This document shows, piece after piece, positions 1 to 10,650 of a DNA stretch of 64,000 bases (its first letter is position 1; each line of letters opens with the position of its first letter). The position numbers were made by a program, and so were the translations under genes. The stretch is from Kocuria sp. (GTDB lineage: Bacteria; Actinomycetota; Actinomycetes; Actinomycetales; Micrococcaceae). The DNA lies in NCBI RefSeq assembly GCF_030538595.1, contig NZ_JAUNTS010000008.1:87308-151307 (forward strand), in the 5' to 3' direction. Under the pieces are notes generated by a model. That model was not told the DNA's origin and did no database searches. It was given only the letters and a program-made list of their open reading frames with translations.

Positions 1-452
1 GCCCCTGCAGCAGGGGTTGCAGACTCGCTGCGCTCGGTCGGCTCGGACTTCGCGGCAGCCTCGGGAGCGTCGGTCGGAGCCGAGGCTTCCGGCTTTGCTG
101 CAGCCGCACCGGGTTTCGGCGCAGCCGAAGGCTTGGGAGCGGGCTTGGCTCCCGGCTTGGGGGCAGCGGAAGTTGCCTTGGCTGCGGGCTTGGCGGGGGC
201 GTCGTCGTTGGCAGCGGCGCTCTTGGGCGCTGACTTGCCAGCGGCAGGCTTGTCCGCCTTGGTTGATGTGGGGGTTGCGGACTCGGCCGGCGCTGCGGTG
301 CCCACGGCATCCTTCAGCTTCTTGGCCACCGGGGGCTCCACCGTGGAGGAGGCCCCGCGGACGAATTCGCCCAGGTCCTGCAATTTGGCAATGGCCTCTT
401 TGGAGGTCATGCCGAGCTCTTTGGCCAGCTCGTGTACTCGTTGCTTAGCCAC
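1..452 (-). CDS. infB: Translation initiation factor IF-2, N-terminal part (truncated by window edge)
   Basis: IF-2 is the GTPase that brings fMet-tRNA to the 30S subunit. Only the first ~150 residues are inside the window. The start is a GTG at 452, read as (M)[19 protein letters not shown], which is the typical IF2 N-terminal domain, followed by ...[20 protein letters not shown]. After residue ~55 comes the long Ala/Pro/Lys-rich linker usual in actinobacterial IF-2. An AGGAG ribosome-binding site lies 5-6 nt before the GTG. It is the last gene of the proS-rimP-nusA-ylxR-infB order, all on the minus strand. The GTPase domains are off the left edge. Confidence 0.93.
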   Translation of the reverse strand, partial: MAKQRVHELAKELGMTSKEAIAKLQDLGEFVRGASSTVEPPVAKKLKDAVGTAAPAESATPTSTKADKPAAGKSAPKSAAANDDAPAKPAAKATSAAPKPGAKPAPKPSAAPKPGAAAAKPEASAPTDAPEAAAKSEPTERSESATPAAG

Positions 453-708
453 TTTTCTCCTGTCCCGGTCCGCATCCGTGACAGGAGGCGGACCGACTAC
501 TTGCCGTGTGGGGTCGCCACAACGCTCACCGAGCGCGCGGCACAACCGTGTTCAGAGCACTGCAAAGCACTCATCGTTCGGCACTCATCGGGTTTCCATC
601 AGCTTCTGACTCGCTTTCCATGGCAGTCCGCCCCGGAACTTCACTGCCCGCCACGTTGACGGGTCAGCCGGTTTGGACGCGGCCGTCACGTGAACGGCCG
701 TGGTCGGC

Positions 709-984
709 TCACTTGTGCACGGCATCCAAGGGTTGGATGGCCTGCTCGATCTGCTGCACGGCGGCGGCTGCATCAACGCGGGTTTTGAAAGCCCGGTTGA
801 AGGCGTGGCGTCGCGCGGCTTTTTCCACGCACTCGGGTGCGGGATGCAGCCATGCTCCGCGGCCACCCAGGGATCTCTTGTGATCAATCACGACGACGAT
901 CCCTGCCGCCCCAGCCTGCACGGTCAAGCGCACAAGGTGGTCGGGTTGGTCAACGGCTCTACATCCAATGCAGGTGCGCTGCAT
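709..984 (-). CDS. ylxR: YlxR family (DUF448) RNA-binding protein
   Basis: This small basic protein is nearly always encoded between nusA and infB and is thought to bind nucleic acid. The start at 984 gives MQRTCIGCR, the family's N-terminal signature, and the body keeps the usual GRGAWLHP and Cys-x-(aromatic/basic) region (PECVEKAARRHAFNRAF). About 91 residues, normal for the family. A longer in-frame reading from 1053 adds 23 residues that do not look like the family; a GTG at ~996 is another option. There is no strong ribosome-binding site, so the exact start is uncertain. Its last residues are rich in Ala/Gln. Confidence 0.85.
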   Translation of the reverse strand: MQRTCIGCRAVDQPDHLVRLTVQAGAAGIVVVIDHKRSLGGRGAWLHPAPECVEKAARRHAFNRAFKTRVDAAAAVQQIEQAIQPLDAVHK

Positions 985-1100
985 GACGTGTTCCACGAAA
1001 CTGAACGCACCCCTGAGTTGGAAAATTCCCGCACCGCGAAGGGGTGAAGGCATGAACCATCGACTTTTCGACCGCAGACCAGTCTAGCCCACCCACCAAC

Positions 1101-1175
1101 CAACTCCGCCGAAAACATGGTTCTTCTAGAAAAAGGACCCTCAGATTGGGTCAAACCATGTTTTCGGCGGAGTTG
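1101..1175. terminator. Nested 22-bp perfect inverted repeat between nusA and ylxR
   Basis: Arms 1101-1122 and 1154-1175 are exact reverse complements (22 bp). The 31-nt loop holds a second small stem (GACCC at 1136-1140 with GGGTC at 1148-1152) and the palindrome TTCTAGAA. It begins 12 nt after the nusA stop, inside what should be an operon, so it may attenuate or process the transcript rather than end it. No U-tract follows on either strand. Confidence 0.75.
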
Positions 1176-1186
1176 ATGGGGTGGTG

Positions 1187-2155
1187 TCAGGCGCGGGATT
1201 CCGGGATGATGTCGATCTTCCAGCCGGTGAGCTTGGCCGCCAGACGGGCGTTCTGCCCCTCCTTGCCGATGGCCAAGGACAGTTTGTTGTCCGCCACCAC
1301 AGCTCGGGCCGACCGCGCCGCAGCATCCAACACGTCAACTCTGACCGTCTTGGCGGGCGAAAGCGCATTGCTGATGAACACGGCGGGATCGTTGGACCAA
1401 TCCACGATGTCGATGTTCTCCCCACCCAGCTCATTCATCACGGCCCGTACGCGGGTACCCATTTCCCCGATGCACGATCCCTTGGCGTTGACACCCGGGG
1501 TGTTGGCAGCCACCGCAATCTTGGTGCGGTGCCCGGCTTCACGGGCAATGGCCATGATTTCAACATCGCCGTCTGAAATCTCCGGGACCTCGAACTCGAA
1601 CAAGCGACGGACCAAGTCCGGGTGCGAGCGAGACAACGTGATGGCCGGACCTTTGAGCCCGCGGCGGGCCTCCACGATGTAGGCGCGGATACGTCCACCG
1701 TGGGGGTACTTCTCCCCCGGTACCTGCTCGTGCGGCGGCAGCAGCGCCTCCACCGTGCCCAGGTCCACCTGGATCATCTGGGGATTACGGCCCTGCTGGA
1801 TCTGCCCGGAAACCACTTCACCTTCACGGCCCTTGAAATGTCCCAGCACGTTGTCATCCTCGACATCGCGCAGACGTTGCAAGATCACCTGCCGTGCGGT
1901 GGAGGCGGCAATTCGGCCGAAGCCATCGGGAGTGTCATCGAACTCGCCGATTTTATTGCCTTCCTCATCCACCTCCGGAGCCCAGATGGTCACGTGCCCG
2001 GTCTTGGTGTCAATCTCCGCGCGAGCATCCTTGATGGCACCGGCGGAACGCAGGTAAGCCAGAACCAGAGCCTGTTCGATGGTCGGGACCAGCAGGTCCA
2101 CGGGGATCTCCCGCTCCCGCTCCAGCATCCGCAGGGCACTCATGTCGATATCCAT
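1187..2155 (-). CDS. nusA: Transcription termination/antitermination protein NusA
   Basis: NusA binds RNA polymerase and nascent RNA to control pausing, termination and antitermination. The 322-residue reading from ATG 2155 (MDIDMSALRMLEREREI) has the N-terminal RNAP-binding domain, then an S1 domain (about 115-180, VVSGQIQQG...ALLPPHEQVPGEKY) and two KH domains, with GSCIGEMGTRVRAV as the first KH GxxG-type loop and AIGKEGQNARLAA as the second. It lacks the acidic C-terminal repeats of E. coli NusA, as is normal in actinobacteria. AGGAAAGG lies 6 nt before this ATG. The open frame continues upstream to 2278 but is not protein-like there. Confidence 0.95.
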   Translation of the reverse strand: MDIDMSALRMLEREREIPVDLLVPTIEQALVLAYLRSAGAIKDARAEIDTKTGHVTIWAPEVDEEGNKIGEFDDTPDGFGRIAASTARQVILQRLRDVEDDNVLGHFKGREGEVVSGQIQQGRNPQMIQVDLGTVEALLPPHEQVPGEKYPHGGRIRAYIVEARRGLKGPAITLSRSHPDLVRRLFEFEVPEISDGDVEIMAIAREAGHRTKIAVAANTPGVNAKGSCIGEMGTRVRAVMNELGGENIDIVDWSNDPAVFISNALSPAKTVRVDVLDAAARSARAVVADNKLSLAIGKEGQNARLAAKLTGWKIDIIPESRA

Positions 2156-2304
2156 ATCGAGCCTTTCCTGGTCCTGGAGCGCGGGCGTCAACCGCTGCTC
2201 CCCGTGATGGACAACAGCGCACCGCCCGGACGGACGGAACGCTGTTGATCGTTTGTTCATGAAGATTGCGAGCTGCAATCAGATTCGGCCCTCAATCCTA
2301 CACC

Positions 2305-2883
2305 TCAGTCCTGCACCTCCACTTTGGCCCGCCGGATCTGGGACAGCTTCCAGGTTTCCGGCTCCAGGAGTTTGACGGGCATGCCCTTTTTGACCTGTTC
2401 GCTGCGCTGTAGCGTCACGGTGGCCTCACCGGAGTCGGGTGACTCTGAGGCCTCCCCAATTGCCTCCCCCGTCACCACGGATTCCCCGGCTGATGTCGGC
2501 TCCACCGCCAACAACTGAGCCGTGAACTTCCCGCTGTTGCCGCCTTCCATGGGGGTAACCCTCACGTGACGCCCCACGGAACGCTTCCAATGCCGCAGCA
2601 ATGTCAGTTCCCGTGCGGCCCCGGGAGATGAAACTTCAAGCTCGTAAGCGGGACCGTCGACGGCGTCGTGTTCATCCAGTGCCTGCGAAATGGCCTGGGA
2701 GACACGCGCTATGTCTTCCAGGTCAACTCCGTCCGTGGAGCCCTCCGGCAGGTCCACCAAAACCTGCACCACGCGCGTGGCACCGGCTCCGCGAACCTGC
2801 ACCTCCTCCAAATACAGTCCCGCCTCTTCAACCACGGGGCGTAGAAGTTCGCTCAGGTGTTGATCGCTGCCCTGCTGGCTCAT
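2305..2883 (-). CDS. rimP: Ribosome maturation factor RimP
   Basis: RimP assists 30S subunit maturation. The 192 residues show the family's N-terminal domain ([19 protein letters not shown]...[17 protein letters not shown]) followed by the SH3-like C-terminal domain. The segment around residues 128-160 is a Ser/Gly/Glu-rich insertion ([17 protein letters not shown]) that makes it slightly longer than usual. The ATG overlaps the proS stop as ATGA, so translation is probably coupled. It precedes nusA, the conserved order. Confidence 0.94.
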   Translation of the reverse strand: MSQQGSDQHLSELLRPVVEEAGLYLEEVQVRGAGATRVVQVLVDLPEGSTDGVDLEDIARVSQAISQALDEHDAVDGPAYELEVSSPGAARELTLLRHWKRSVGRHVRVTPMEGGNSGKFTAQLLAVEPTSAGESVVTGEAIGEASESPDSGEATVTLQRSEQVKKGMPVKLLEPETWKLSQIRRAKVEVQD

Positions 2884-4685
2884 GCAACACCACCAATGGC
2901 TGCAGCAACCGCCGGGCCAACGCCCACACGGGAAATCTCCTGGGCTTCCCCCGTGGCTCGATCCTTGAGTTCCAGCAGACCGTCGGCCAGACCGCGTCCC
3001 ACCACCAGCATGGTGGGCACCCCCAGCAGCTCAAAGTCCCCGAACCGTACGCCCGGGGAGACCTTGGGGCGATCATCGAACAGGACGGCAAAGCCCTGTT
3101 CTTCCAGCTCAGCCACAATGGCCTCGGCCTCAGCCATGAACTCCGCGCCCTTCCCCGTGGCCACCACGTGAACATCAGCCGGGGCGACGGCGCGTGGCCA
3201 GATCAGGCCCTTGTCGTCATGGTTGGCTTCAGCCAAGGCTGCAACGGCACGGGTCACCCCAAAGCCGTAAGACCCCATGGTCACCACAACCTGCTTGCCG
3301 TTCTGGTCCAACACCTTCAGACCCAGCACATCCGCATACTTACGGCCCAGAGCAAACACGTGGCCCATCTCAATGCCGCGGGCAGCCTCCAGCGGACCGG
3401 AACCATCCGGTGCGGGGTCACCCGGGAGCACCTGGGCACATTCGATCGCAGCGTCCCAGGTGAAGTCGCGCCCGGCCACAAGGTCATAAACATGCTGACC
3501 CGCCACATTGGCACCGGTCACCCAGCGGGTTCCGTCCACCACGCGGGGGTCCACAAAGTAGGGCAACCCGGTGGCGGAAGTCTCTCCCAGCAGAGGTTCA
3601 TCCAACGTCAAACCAGGCCCCAAATAGCCCTTGACGATCAACGGCTGGGTTTTGAGGTCGTCGTCGCCGGCTTGCTCCACCAGGATCTCACCGGGAATCT
3701 CCAAGACCTCACCCAAGCTGACTTCCAGGCGTTTGAGATCAACGTTGCGGTCCCCAGGCAGCCCCACCGCCACCAGCTGGGTCTCACCATCCGGGCGGGT
3801 CACCTTGACCACCACGTTTTTCAACGTGTCCGCCGGTGTCCAGGGGCGGCCCTGACGGGGGTGCAAACTTTGCGACTGCTCCACCAGGGTGTCGATCGTG
3901 GGTGAGTCCGGGGTGTCACGCACCACGGCGGGCGGGGCGTCGTCGTACGGGAGAGACGGCGGGACCACTGTGGTCACGGCCTCCACATTGGCGGCGTACC
4001 CACCGGGTGAGCGCACAAACGTGTCCTCGCCAATGGCCGTGGGGAACAGGAATTCCTCCGACTGGGAGCCGCCCATGGCCCCCGAATCCGCAGAGACCGC
4101 CACCACGTCCAGACCCAGGCGCTGGAAAATGCGCACGTAGGCCTCACGGTGCAAGCGGTAGGACTCAGCCAAACCGGCGTCGTCCACGTCAAAGGAATAG
4201 GAGTCCTTCATGATGAACTCGCGCGAACGGATCAGACCTGCACGGGGACGCGCTTCATCCCGGTACTTGGTCTGGATTTGATACAGGATCGCGGGAAGGT
4301 CCTTGTAGGAGGAGTAGAGGTCCTTGACCAGCAGCGTGAAAACTTCCTCGTGGGTGGGTGCCAGGAGGTGGTCGGCGTCCTTGCGGTCCTTGAGGCGGAA
4401 TAGGTTTTCTCCATATTCCTCCCAACGGCCGGTTGCTTCATACGGTTCGCGCGGCAGCAGCGCCGGGAAGAGCACTTCCTGCCCGCCAATGCCGTTCATC
4501 TCCTCCCGCACAATCTGCTCGATCTTGCGCAGCACGATCATGCCCAGGGGCAGCCAGGTGAACCCGCCCGGAGCCGCACGCCGAATGTACCCGCCGCGGA
4601 CCAGCAGTCGATGGCTGGCCACTTCGGCATCTACGGGATCCTCGCGCAGGGTTCGCAGGAACAAGGTGGACATTCGCAGTGCCAA
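2880..4685 (-). CDS. proS: Prolyl-tRNA synthetase (class II, bacterial type with editing domain)
   Basis: It charges tRNA-Pro and edits Ala-tRNA-Pro. I place the start at TTG 4685, giving (M)[16 protein letters not shown], the usual actinobacterial N-terminus; CGGAG sits 7 nt upstream. The open frame extends to 4781 without family similarity. About 601 residues: class II motif 1/2 region ([42 protein letters not shown]), the INS editing insertion (about 220-400), motif 3 ([16 protein letters not shown]) and the anticodon-binding domain at the C-terminus. Overlaps rimP by 4 nt. Confidence 0.96.
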   Translation of the reverse strand: MALRMSTLFLRTLREDPVDAEVASHRLLVRGGYIRRAAPGGFTWLPLGMIVLRKIEQIVREEMNGIGGQEVLFPALLPREPYEATGRWEEYGENLFRLKDRKDADHLLAPTHEEVFTLLVKDLYSSYKDLPAILYQIQTKYRDEARPRAGLIRSREFIMKDSYSFDVDDAGLAESYRLHREAYVRIFQRLGLDVVAVSADSGAMGGSQSEEFLFPTAIGEDTFVRSPGGYAANVEAVTTVVPPSLPYDDAPPAVVRDTPDSPTIDTLVEQSQSLHPRQGRPWTPADTLKNVVVKVTRPDGETQLVAVGLPGDRNVDLKRLEVSLGEVLEIPGEILVEQAGDDDLKTQPLIVKGYLGPGLTLDEPLLGETSATGLPYFVDPRVVDGTRWVTGANVAGQHVYDLVAGRDFTWDAAIECAQVLPGDPAPDGSGPLEAARGIEMGHVFALGRKYADVLGLKVLDQNGKQVVVTMGSYGFGVTRAVAALAEANHDDKGLIWPRAVAPADVHVVATGKGAEFMAEAEAIVAELEEQGFAVLFDDRPKVSPGVRFGDFELLGVPTMLVVGRGLADGLLELKDRATGEAQEISRVGVGPAVAAAIGGVA

Positions 4686-4888
4686 AGAGTGCTCCGTTTC
4701 GGATTCATCACAGGTGATTCTTGGGTGCGGCACCCGGTCACGGGAGGCTGCTGCCGCACCAGTGACGCACATCATCAACAACGACGACGGGCCGGACCCG
4801 GGCCATCCTATCGCCCGTGACTCCGCCCCGTCGCCTTTGGAAAATCTGCCGCTCTCCGGAGTACGTCCGGAAGATCAGCGATGAGTTC

Positions 4889-5734
4889 TCACGCCTGCTG
4901 CAGCGCCTCAGCCACCTCGGTCAAGATTGCCTCGTAGTCGGCCTCAGTGCCTTCGTACTCAGACACAGAGATCACGGACACCAGAGAGTTGCCGTACACC
5001 ATGCGGCCCGTGTGCACATCCATGCTGCCGTTGGGTCCACTGGCCGTGAAGGTGGTGCGGATGGCGGACTCGGCCGAATCCACGGTGATGTTCTCATCAC
5101 TGAGCTCAATGTCCATGGCTGCACCATCCAGCGCCATGGTGGCCTGTTCGCAGTCCTGGGTGGAGGTCTGGAAGTCCTCCAACTGGGTCTCGGCCTCATC
5201 CACGGAGTCATAAACGTGCACGGTGACAATCACGGAGCCACCCTGATCTGCGGCCACCACGGAATCTGCCACATTCGATTGCATGACCCCACCCATGAAG
5301 GAGCCCTTGACCGGATCATTGCAGGTGGTTGGCTGCACGGTCACCTCACCCATGGCTTCCTCCAAGAGAGCCGGAATGTCGTAACCGGATGCCTCCATGA
5401 TGGAAGCGGTGGCCGCGTTGACCCGGACGCCGTCAATGGTCTGACCGTTCAGGGCCGCCATCACGGTGTTGTTGGTCAGATCCGTGGGGGCTTCCCCGGA
5501 GGCTGCGGTGCTGGTGCTCGTGGGCGACGCAGTGGAGGTGGCGGTCTCCGTGGCAGTTGCGGTGGATTCGGGTGACTGCGTGGACTCGGCCGTCTGCCCT
5601 GTGGTTTCCGTGGCTGTGGCGGTGGGCTCAGCGGCGTCGTTGTTGCTGCCGCCGAACAGACCGCAACCGGTCAGGGCCAGGACGGTGGCGGCAGAGGTGG
5701 CTGTGATCCATGCGAATCGACGTTGAGTTGCCAT
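4889..5734 (-). CDS. Secreted lipoprotein with Thr/Ser-rich linker, unknown function
   Basis: No known function. ATG 5734 has AAGGAG 8 nt upstream. The N-terminus is a lipoprotein signal (MATQRRFAWITATSAATV then LALTGC, lipobox Cys at about residue 24). Residues ~30-75 are a low-complexity Thr/Ala/Ser/Glu linker, typical of cell-wall-spanning lipoproteins. The globular part contains a pair of cysteines (TTCNDPV and STQDCEQ) that could form a disulfide. It is a paralogue of the broken gene immediately upstream (5921-6805): VIVTVHVYDSVDEAETQLED here matches MTVSVRVMDSRDAADQAVKD there. 281 residues. Confidence 0.85.
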   Translation of the reverse strand: MATQRRFAWITATSAATVLALTGCGLFGGSNNDAAEPTATATETTGQTAESTQSPESTATATETATSTASPTSTSTAASGEAPTDLTNNTVMAALNGQTIDGVRVNAATASIMEASGYDIPALLEEAMGEVTVQPTTCNDPVKGSFMGGVMQSNVADSVVAADQGGSVIVTVHVYDSVDEAETQLEDFQTSTQDCEQATMALDGAAMDIELSDENITVDSAESAIRTTFTASGPNGSMDVHTGRMVYGNSLVSVISVSEYEGTEADYEAILTEVAEALQQA

Positions 5735-5920
5735 GGTGTGGTGCTCCTTGAGGTGAGTTGTGCAGGCAAGTGCTGGCCGCTTCTGTTGGCTGTGCGCAGT
5801 GTGTCCGCTGCCTTCGGTGCGTGGGGTGCGGCCAGGCCCACGCACGCGGTCGAGTCACAGGCATTGCCCCCAATCAGATGATGACTAGGGGCAACGCCGC
5901 GGTGTGCAGATGAGAATTGG

Positions 5921-6805
5921 TCAGGACTGAGTGGGGCTGGGGCTGGCCGTGTCTGTGGGGCTGGCTGATCCGGTGGGCTCCACCGGTCCATCCACAAAGG
6001 CCGTGGCAACGTCCGCAAGCGCGGACTGCAACTCTTGTTCACTGGCCGGGGTGGCGGAACCGGTGTCACCTTCCACCACAGAGATGCCGTTACCGGGCGC
6101 AACCATGACCACCAGGTTGCCCACGCTCATCACACCGGAGCTGAAAGTGGTTTCACCGGCAGCAGTGGGACTGGGGCTGGCCGTGGCACCACCGGTGGCA
6201 CCACCGGAGGCACCAGCACCTGAGAGGACCAAGGTTTCACCAGCACCTTCAACATACGGGTTGGACTATGAAGAATCCACTGTGGTTTCATCACCCATCA
6301 CACTGAGGGTCACGTTTTCACAGTCCCCCAAACTGGACTCCAGATCCTTGACAGCCTGATCGGCGGCGTCCCGGGAATCCATGACCCGAACGGAAACGGT
6401 CATGTCATCCGCGTTGGTGCCACCCACCATGTCCGCCAGGTTGGGAGAGAGACCGTTCCCGTCCATGGTTCCAGCCGAGATCGCAGTGAACAGGGGGTCT
6501 TTGCACTCGGTGGGGTCACTTTCCACCATGGACATGATCATCTGCAGCATGGACTGCGCATCCTCGGACTCCGCACCACCCAGTGCATCCCCAGCGGGGG
6601 CCACACCGGTGAGTTCTTCACCATTGACCGTGGCGGCTGCCAACGTGGATTCTGCGGTTTCCAAGGTGTAGTCATCCGGGGCCACCACAGGAGTGGGGCT
6701 CGCTGACTCCCCACCTCCGTTGCCGCTTCCCCCATTGCCACAGGCGGTCAGTGCAAGCACGCAGACGGCACCTGTTGCCAACAAGAACTTCGACTTCTCA
6801 GCCAT
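5921..6805 (-). pseudogene. Lipoprotein paralogue interrupted by an in-frame amber codon
   Basis: ATG 6805 has GGGGAG just upstream and encodes a lipoprotein signal (MAEKSKFLLATGAVC, VLALTAC). The frame reads to ...DETTVDSS and hits TAG at 6266-6268. The same frame then continues without a stop to 5921 as SNPYVEGAGETLVLSGAG... through NLVVMVAPGNGISVVEG..., aligning with the C-terminal half of the intact neighbour (4889-5734). A single base change accounts for the interruption. Either this is a recent pseudogene, a short secreted form is made, or the base is an assembly error. The last ~30 residues are Pro/Thr/Ser-rich. Confidence 0.8.
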
Positions 6806-7020
6806 GTTTCTCCCCTTCGTTGGCCGGCTCCACCGTCAGTACGACGGTGCGGATTCGATCCGGCATTGATGCCGCTCACACTAATGATGTGCAGATGCTA
6901 ATTCCAGTAGGCGCGGTGGAATTTCCCGGCGTGGCACTCGTATGACACGACATGACGAAGTGAGCGAGGGTACGACGAACGGACAAGGCTGCCGACACAC
7001 CCCATCAGCCTCCGAGCATC

Positions 7021-7053
7021 GAGTTGTGCCGTCCACAATGGGCGGCACAACTC
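7021..7053. terminator. Hairpin after GNAT gene
   Basis: Arms GAGTTGTGCCG (7021-7031) and CGGCACAACTC (7043-7053), a GC-rich perfect stem just past the stop of the minus-strand GNAT gene at 7072. No clear U-tract. Confidence 0.65.
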
Positions 7054-7071
7054 ACTGACCGCCGCCGAGCA

Positions 7072-7953
7072 TCAGAACAGCACCGTGGCGAATGTGCCCA
7101 CCTGGCGGAATCCTGCGCGGTGGTAGGACTTCAAGGCCGGGATGTTGTAGGAGTTCACGTACAGGCTGACCACGGGCCAACGGCGTCGTACCTGCTCCAC
7201 CACTGCGGTCATACACGGCGCGGAAAGCCCCTGCCCGCGGAACTCAGGGTCCACCCACACCCCTTGGATCTGGCAGACCTCCCCCGCAGCGGCCCCAATA
7301 TCTGCTTTGAAGACCACCGCACCGTTGCGGATCACCACATAGGTGCGGGTCTGGCGCAGCAAATTGATCATGCGGATCACATAGGGAGAGTCTTTGGCCA
7401 CGTAGGGTGCGTACCCAACTTCCTCCGTGAACATGGCGGCACTGGCGGGAAGAACCTGAGCCAGCTCCTGCGGCTGAGCCACGCGCACCTCCGGATGAGG
7501 TTCACAGCGGCTTGGCTCGGTTGCGGTCATCAGCGGTTGTTCTTCACGTACGGCAAAGGGCTGGTCCCAGTGCGGCGCCAGCCAACGCCACAGTCCCAAC
7601 ACTTCACGCTGGGGGCCAAAGAAAGAACTGCGTTTGACCGTTGATTCGGCAAGGTGGGTGGCCACCAGTTCAATGCCTTGATCTTCCAGGGCAACGGGAA
7701 CCACATTGCTGCCCACCCAGCAGGCACCGGTCAGTGTGATGGCCTGCGAGCGCCGCCCGGGTAGGGTCCATCCACTCCGGGTGGTGGCCACCACCGGTGC
7801 CGACTGGGCAGAGTCCGCGGCCCGAAACCTGCCGTGGTTCTCCGCCACAAAAGCGGAGCTGACCGGATGCTCGGCCATGAGCCGGGTCAGGGCTCCGGCC
7901 GGTACCGCGTGGGGCAGGATCAACCGGGTTGGTGACCCGGCAAATAGTTTCAT
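7072..7953 (-). CDS. GNAT family N-acetyltransferase (DUF4081 + acetyltransferase domain)
   Basis: Probable acyl-CoA dependent acetyltransferase, substrate unknown. About 293 residues. The N-terminal half (to ~150) resembles the DUF4081 domain found before actinobacterial GNATs, and the C-terminal half has the acetyl-CoA loop region [20 protein letters not shown] (RGQGLS being motif A) and the ending [19 protein letters not shown]. The start overlaps the ispG stop as ATGA. The same ispG-GNAT adjacency occurs in mycobacteria (Rv2868c-Rv2867c), which supports the assignment. Confidence 0.9.
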   Translation of the reverse strand: MKLFAGSPTRLILPHAVPAGALTRLMAEHPVSSAFVAENHGRFRAADSAQSAPVVATTRSGWTLPGRRSQAITLTGACWVGSNVVPVALEDQGIELVATHLAESTVKRSSFFGPQREVLGLWRWLAPHWDQPFAVREEQPLMTATEPSRCEPHPEVRVAQPQELAQVLPASAAMFTEEVGYAPYVAKDSPYVIRMINLLRQTRTYVVIRNGAVVFKADIGAAAGEVCQIQGVWVDPEFRGQGLSAPCMTAVVEQVRRRWPVVSLYVNSYNIPALKSYHRAGFRQVGTFATVLF

Positions 7954-9113
7954 CCGGCCACGGTGACGGTGGGGGCTGCGGATTCCTCCCCATCCTCCGC
8001 GTCCATCTCCTCCGCAATGCGGTTGGCTTCCGCGATCAGGGTTTCCACGATCTGGTCTTCGGGAACGGTGCGGATGACCTCGCCCTTGACAAAAATCTGC
8101 CCCTTGCCGTTGCCGGAGGCCACTCCCAAATCGGCCTCACGGGCTTCACCGGGTCCGTTGACCACACAGCCCATAACTGCCACGCGCAGCGGGACGGTGA
8201 GATCTTTGAGACCTTCGGTGACGTCGTCGGCAAGTTTGTAAACGTCCACTTGGGCCCGCCCACAGGACGGGCAGGAGACAATTTCCAGTTTCTTGGGGCG
8301 CAACCCTAGGGACTGCAGGATCTGGCTGCCCACCTTCACTTCCTCCACGGGAGGTGCGGAGAGGGAGACCCGGATGGTGTCGCCAATGCCTTGGGAGAGC
8401 AGCGCGCCAAAGGCGGTGGCGGACTTGATGGTGCCTTGGAAGGCGGGGCCGGCTTCCGTGACCCCCAGGTGCAGGGGCCAATCCCCTTCAGCGGCCAACA
8501 GTTGGTAGGCCTGCACCATGGTGACCGGGTCATTGTGCTTGACGGAGATTTTGAAGTCGTGAAAATCGTGTTCCTCGAACAGGGAGGCTTCCCATTTGGC
8601 GGACTCCATCAGTGCCTCCGGGGTGGCCCGGCCGTACTTCTCCATGAGGCGCTTGTCCAGGGAACCGGCATTGACACCAATGCGGATGGACACCCCTGCG
8701 TCCTTGGCCGCCTTGGCGATCTCCCCCACTTGGTCATCGAACTTGCGGATGTTGCCCGGGTTCACGCGCACTGCCGCGCAGCCGGCGTCGATGGCTGCGA
8801 ACACGTACTTGGGCTGGAAGTGAATGTCTGCGATCACGGGAATCGGGGACTTCATGGCAATGATGGGGAGGGCATCGGCGTCGTCCTGGGACGGGCAGGC
8901 CACGCGGACAATGTCGCAGCCGGCTGCGTTCAGTTCCGCAATCTGCTGCAGGGTGGAGTTGATGTCCGTGGTGGGGGTGGTGGTCATGGACTGCACACTC
9001 ACTGGGCATTCGGAGCCGACTCCCACCGCGCCCACGCGGATCTGCCGGGTCTTACGACGCGGCGAAAGAACGGGCTGAGGTGGCGCGGGCATGCCCAGGC
9101 TGACCGGACTCAC
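7950..9113 (-). CDS. ispG: 4-hydroxy-3-methylbut-2-en-1-yl diphosphate synthase (MEP pathway)
   Basis: IspG (GcpE) reduces MEcPP to HMBPP in the non-mevalonate isoprenoid pathway using a 4Fe-4S cluster. The three cluster cysteines are visible in CPSCGRAQ and [11 protein letters not shown]. The TIM-barrel part begins [15 protein letters not shown] choose GTG 9113 because AGGAG lies 5 nt upstream; the open frame also allows GTG 9128, which would put that site inside the gene. About 387 residues. It overlaps the GNAT gene by 4 nt and follows rseP; dxr, the usual fourth member, is displaced to 21.7 kb. Confidence 0.96.
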   Translation of the reverse strand: MSPVSLGMPAPPQPVLSPRRKTRQIRVGAVGVGSECPVSVQSMTTTPTTDINSTLQQIAELNAAGCDIVRVACPSQDDADALPIIAMKSPIPVIADIHFQPKYVFAAIDAGCAAVRVNPGNIRKFDDQVGEIAKAAKDAGVSIRIGVNAGSLDKRLMEKYGRATPEALMESAKWEASLFEEHDFHDFKISVKHNDPVTMVQAYQLLAAEGDWPLHLGVTEAGPAFQGTIKSATAFGALLSQGIGDTIRVSLSAPPVEEVKVGSQILQSLGLRPKKLEIVSCPSCGRAQVDVYKLADDVTEGLKDLTVPLRVAVMGCVVNGPGEAREADLGVASGNGKGQIFVKGEVIRTVPEDQIVETLIAEANRIAEEMDAEDGEESAAPTVTVAG

Positions 9114-9297
9114 GAATGCTCCTGACACTTTGACGATTCAAGGCTCTCGACTGCGCGGCCGCGTGCCCCGCACACCACCGCAGCTTGCCGAGCTCCTATT
9201 GTGCCCCAGTCCGGGACAAGACGACACCACACCCACAACGACGACGCCGTAGCCTCCCACCGCAGCCGGCCCACCCCAAGACCGTGGCCGACTGAGT

Positions 9298-10650
9298 TCA
9301 CAACAAGCGCACCGGTTCAATGATGTCTGCAACAACCAGCACCACGGTCATCACCAGGAAGGCCCCCACCACCACGTAGGTGAGGGGTAGGAGTTTCAGG
9401 GGGTCAAAGGGGCCGGGGTCGGCACGCCGGGTGATTTTGGCCCAGGTCCGGCGCAGCTTCTCCCACAGCGCACCAGCAATGTGACCGCCGTCCAGTGGGA
9501 GCAGCGGCAGCAGGTTGAAGGCGAACAGCGCCATGTTCACGGACCCGATCAGCCCCACCAGGGTGGCGGACTTCTCCCGCAGGTTCAGCTGGTCCGTGGT
9601 GGCCACTTCACCGGAGATGCGCCCCACCCCCACCACGGACATGGGGCCGTTGGGATCGCGCGGTGCGTCCGTGACTGTTGACACTGCGGTGTTCCACACG
9701 TTGACGGGCAGCCGCCACAGCACCCCGGCCACGTTGGTCATGGCATCCCACACGGCGCCGGGAACCTCCGTGACAGGTTGGGGCACCATGTCAAAACGTG
9801 GGGAGACCCCAATGAAGCCCACGTCCTGCAGCACGTACTGGCCGTTGTCCAGGACCGGTTCGCCCTGTCCGTCCAGCATGGGCCGCTCCGTCAACAACGG
9901 GGTGATGGTGGTGCTGATCTCCTGGCCGTCACGCTGGTACACCATGGGGATTTCTCGGTTGCCCTGCTCCCGGATGATGGTGGTCAGCTCCTCCCAGCTT
10001 TCCACCTCCTGCCCGTTCAGGGACACAATCCGGTCCCCCGGCTCCAAGCCCGCCGCATTGGCCGGTGCCTGCGGGTCCTGATCCGTGCACTCGGTGCGCG
10101 TCTGGGCCTGGTCCTGAGCATCCGTGGCCTGGACCTGCACCACACATTCGTTGACCGTGGAAATCTGCGTGGTGGGGGCCTCCCGCCCAAAACCCATGAT
10201 CAGCACAGCTATGCACACCACTGCGATCACCAAGTTCATGAACGGACCGCCGAACATGATGATGATCCGCTTGTGGACCGGCAGTTTGTAAAAGGCGCGG
10301 TCTTCATCCCCCGGCTGATAGTGCAGGTCATCCTGGCTGCGGGTCTCAGCCACGGCTTGCTGGAACAAGCCGGTGGAATCCACACTCGGCGCTTCACCTT
10401 TGTGCGGCGGGTACATCCCCACCATCGCCACGTAGCCACCCAGAGGGATGGCTTTGAGCCCGTACTCGGTCTCACCGCGTCGTCGGGAAAAAATGGTGCG
10501 GCCAAAGCCCACCATGTATTGCCGCACCCGCACTTTGAAGAGTTTGGCGGGCACCAGATGCCCCACCTCGTGCAGGGCGATGGAGAGGATGAAAGCCACG
10601 GCCGCGATCAACACCCCGGCCACATAGAGCAGAACAGTCACGGCGGACAT
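9298..10650 (-). CDS. rseP: Site-2 intramembrane zinc metalloprotease (RseP/Rip1 type, M50)
   Basis: It cleaves membrane-spanning regulators such as anti-sigma factors. The zinc motif is in the first membrane helix, IALHEVGHLVPAK (HExxH, about residue 27-31), and the third ligand is in NLLPLLPLDGGH near residue 395. A PDZ domain lies at about 200-285 (ANAAGLEPGDRIVSLNGQ). At least four membrane segments. 450 residues, similar to mycobacterial Rip1. ATG 10650 has only a weak GTGTGG upstream. In most relatives dxr is directly upstream; here the metNIQ block is. Confidence 0.94.
   Translation of the reverse strand: MSAVTVLLYVAGVLIAAVAFILSIALHEVGHLVPAKLFKVRVRQYMVGFGRTIFSRRRGETEYGLKAIPLGGYVAMVGMYPPHKGEAPSVDSTGLFQQAVAETRSQDDLHYQPGDEDRAFYKLPVHKRIIIMFGGPFMNLVIAVVCIAVLIMGFGREAPTTQISTVNECVVQVQATDAQDQAQTRTECTDQDPQAPANAAGLEPGDRIVSLNGQEVESWEELTTIIREQGNREIPMVYQRDGQEISTTITPLLTERPMLDGQGEPVLDNGQYVLQDVGFIGVSPRFDMVPQPVTEVPGAVWDAMTNVAGVLWRLPVNVWNTAVSTVTDAPRDPNGPMSVVGVGRISGEVATTDQLNLREKSATLVGLIGSVNMALFAFNLLPLLPLDGGHIAGALWEKLRRTWAKITRRADPGPFDPLKLLPLTYVVVGAFLVMTVVLVVADIIEPVRLL

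Noticed and set aside
2601..3905. 434-codon plus-strand frame opposite proS/rimP
   Set aside because: Antisense shadow; proS and rimP on the minus strand account for the region fully.
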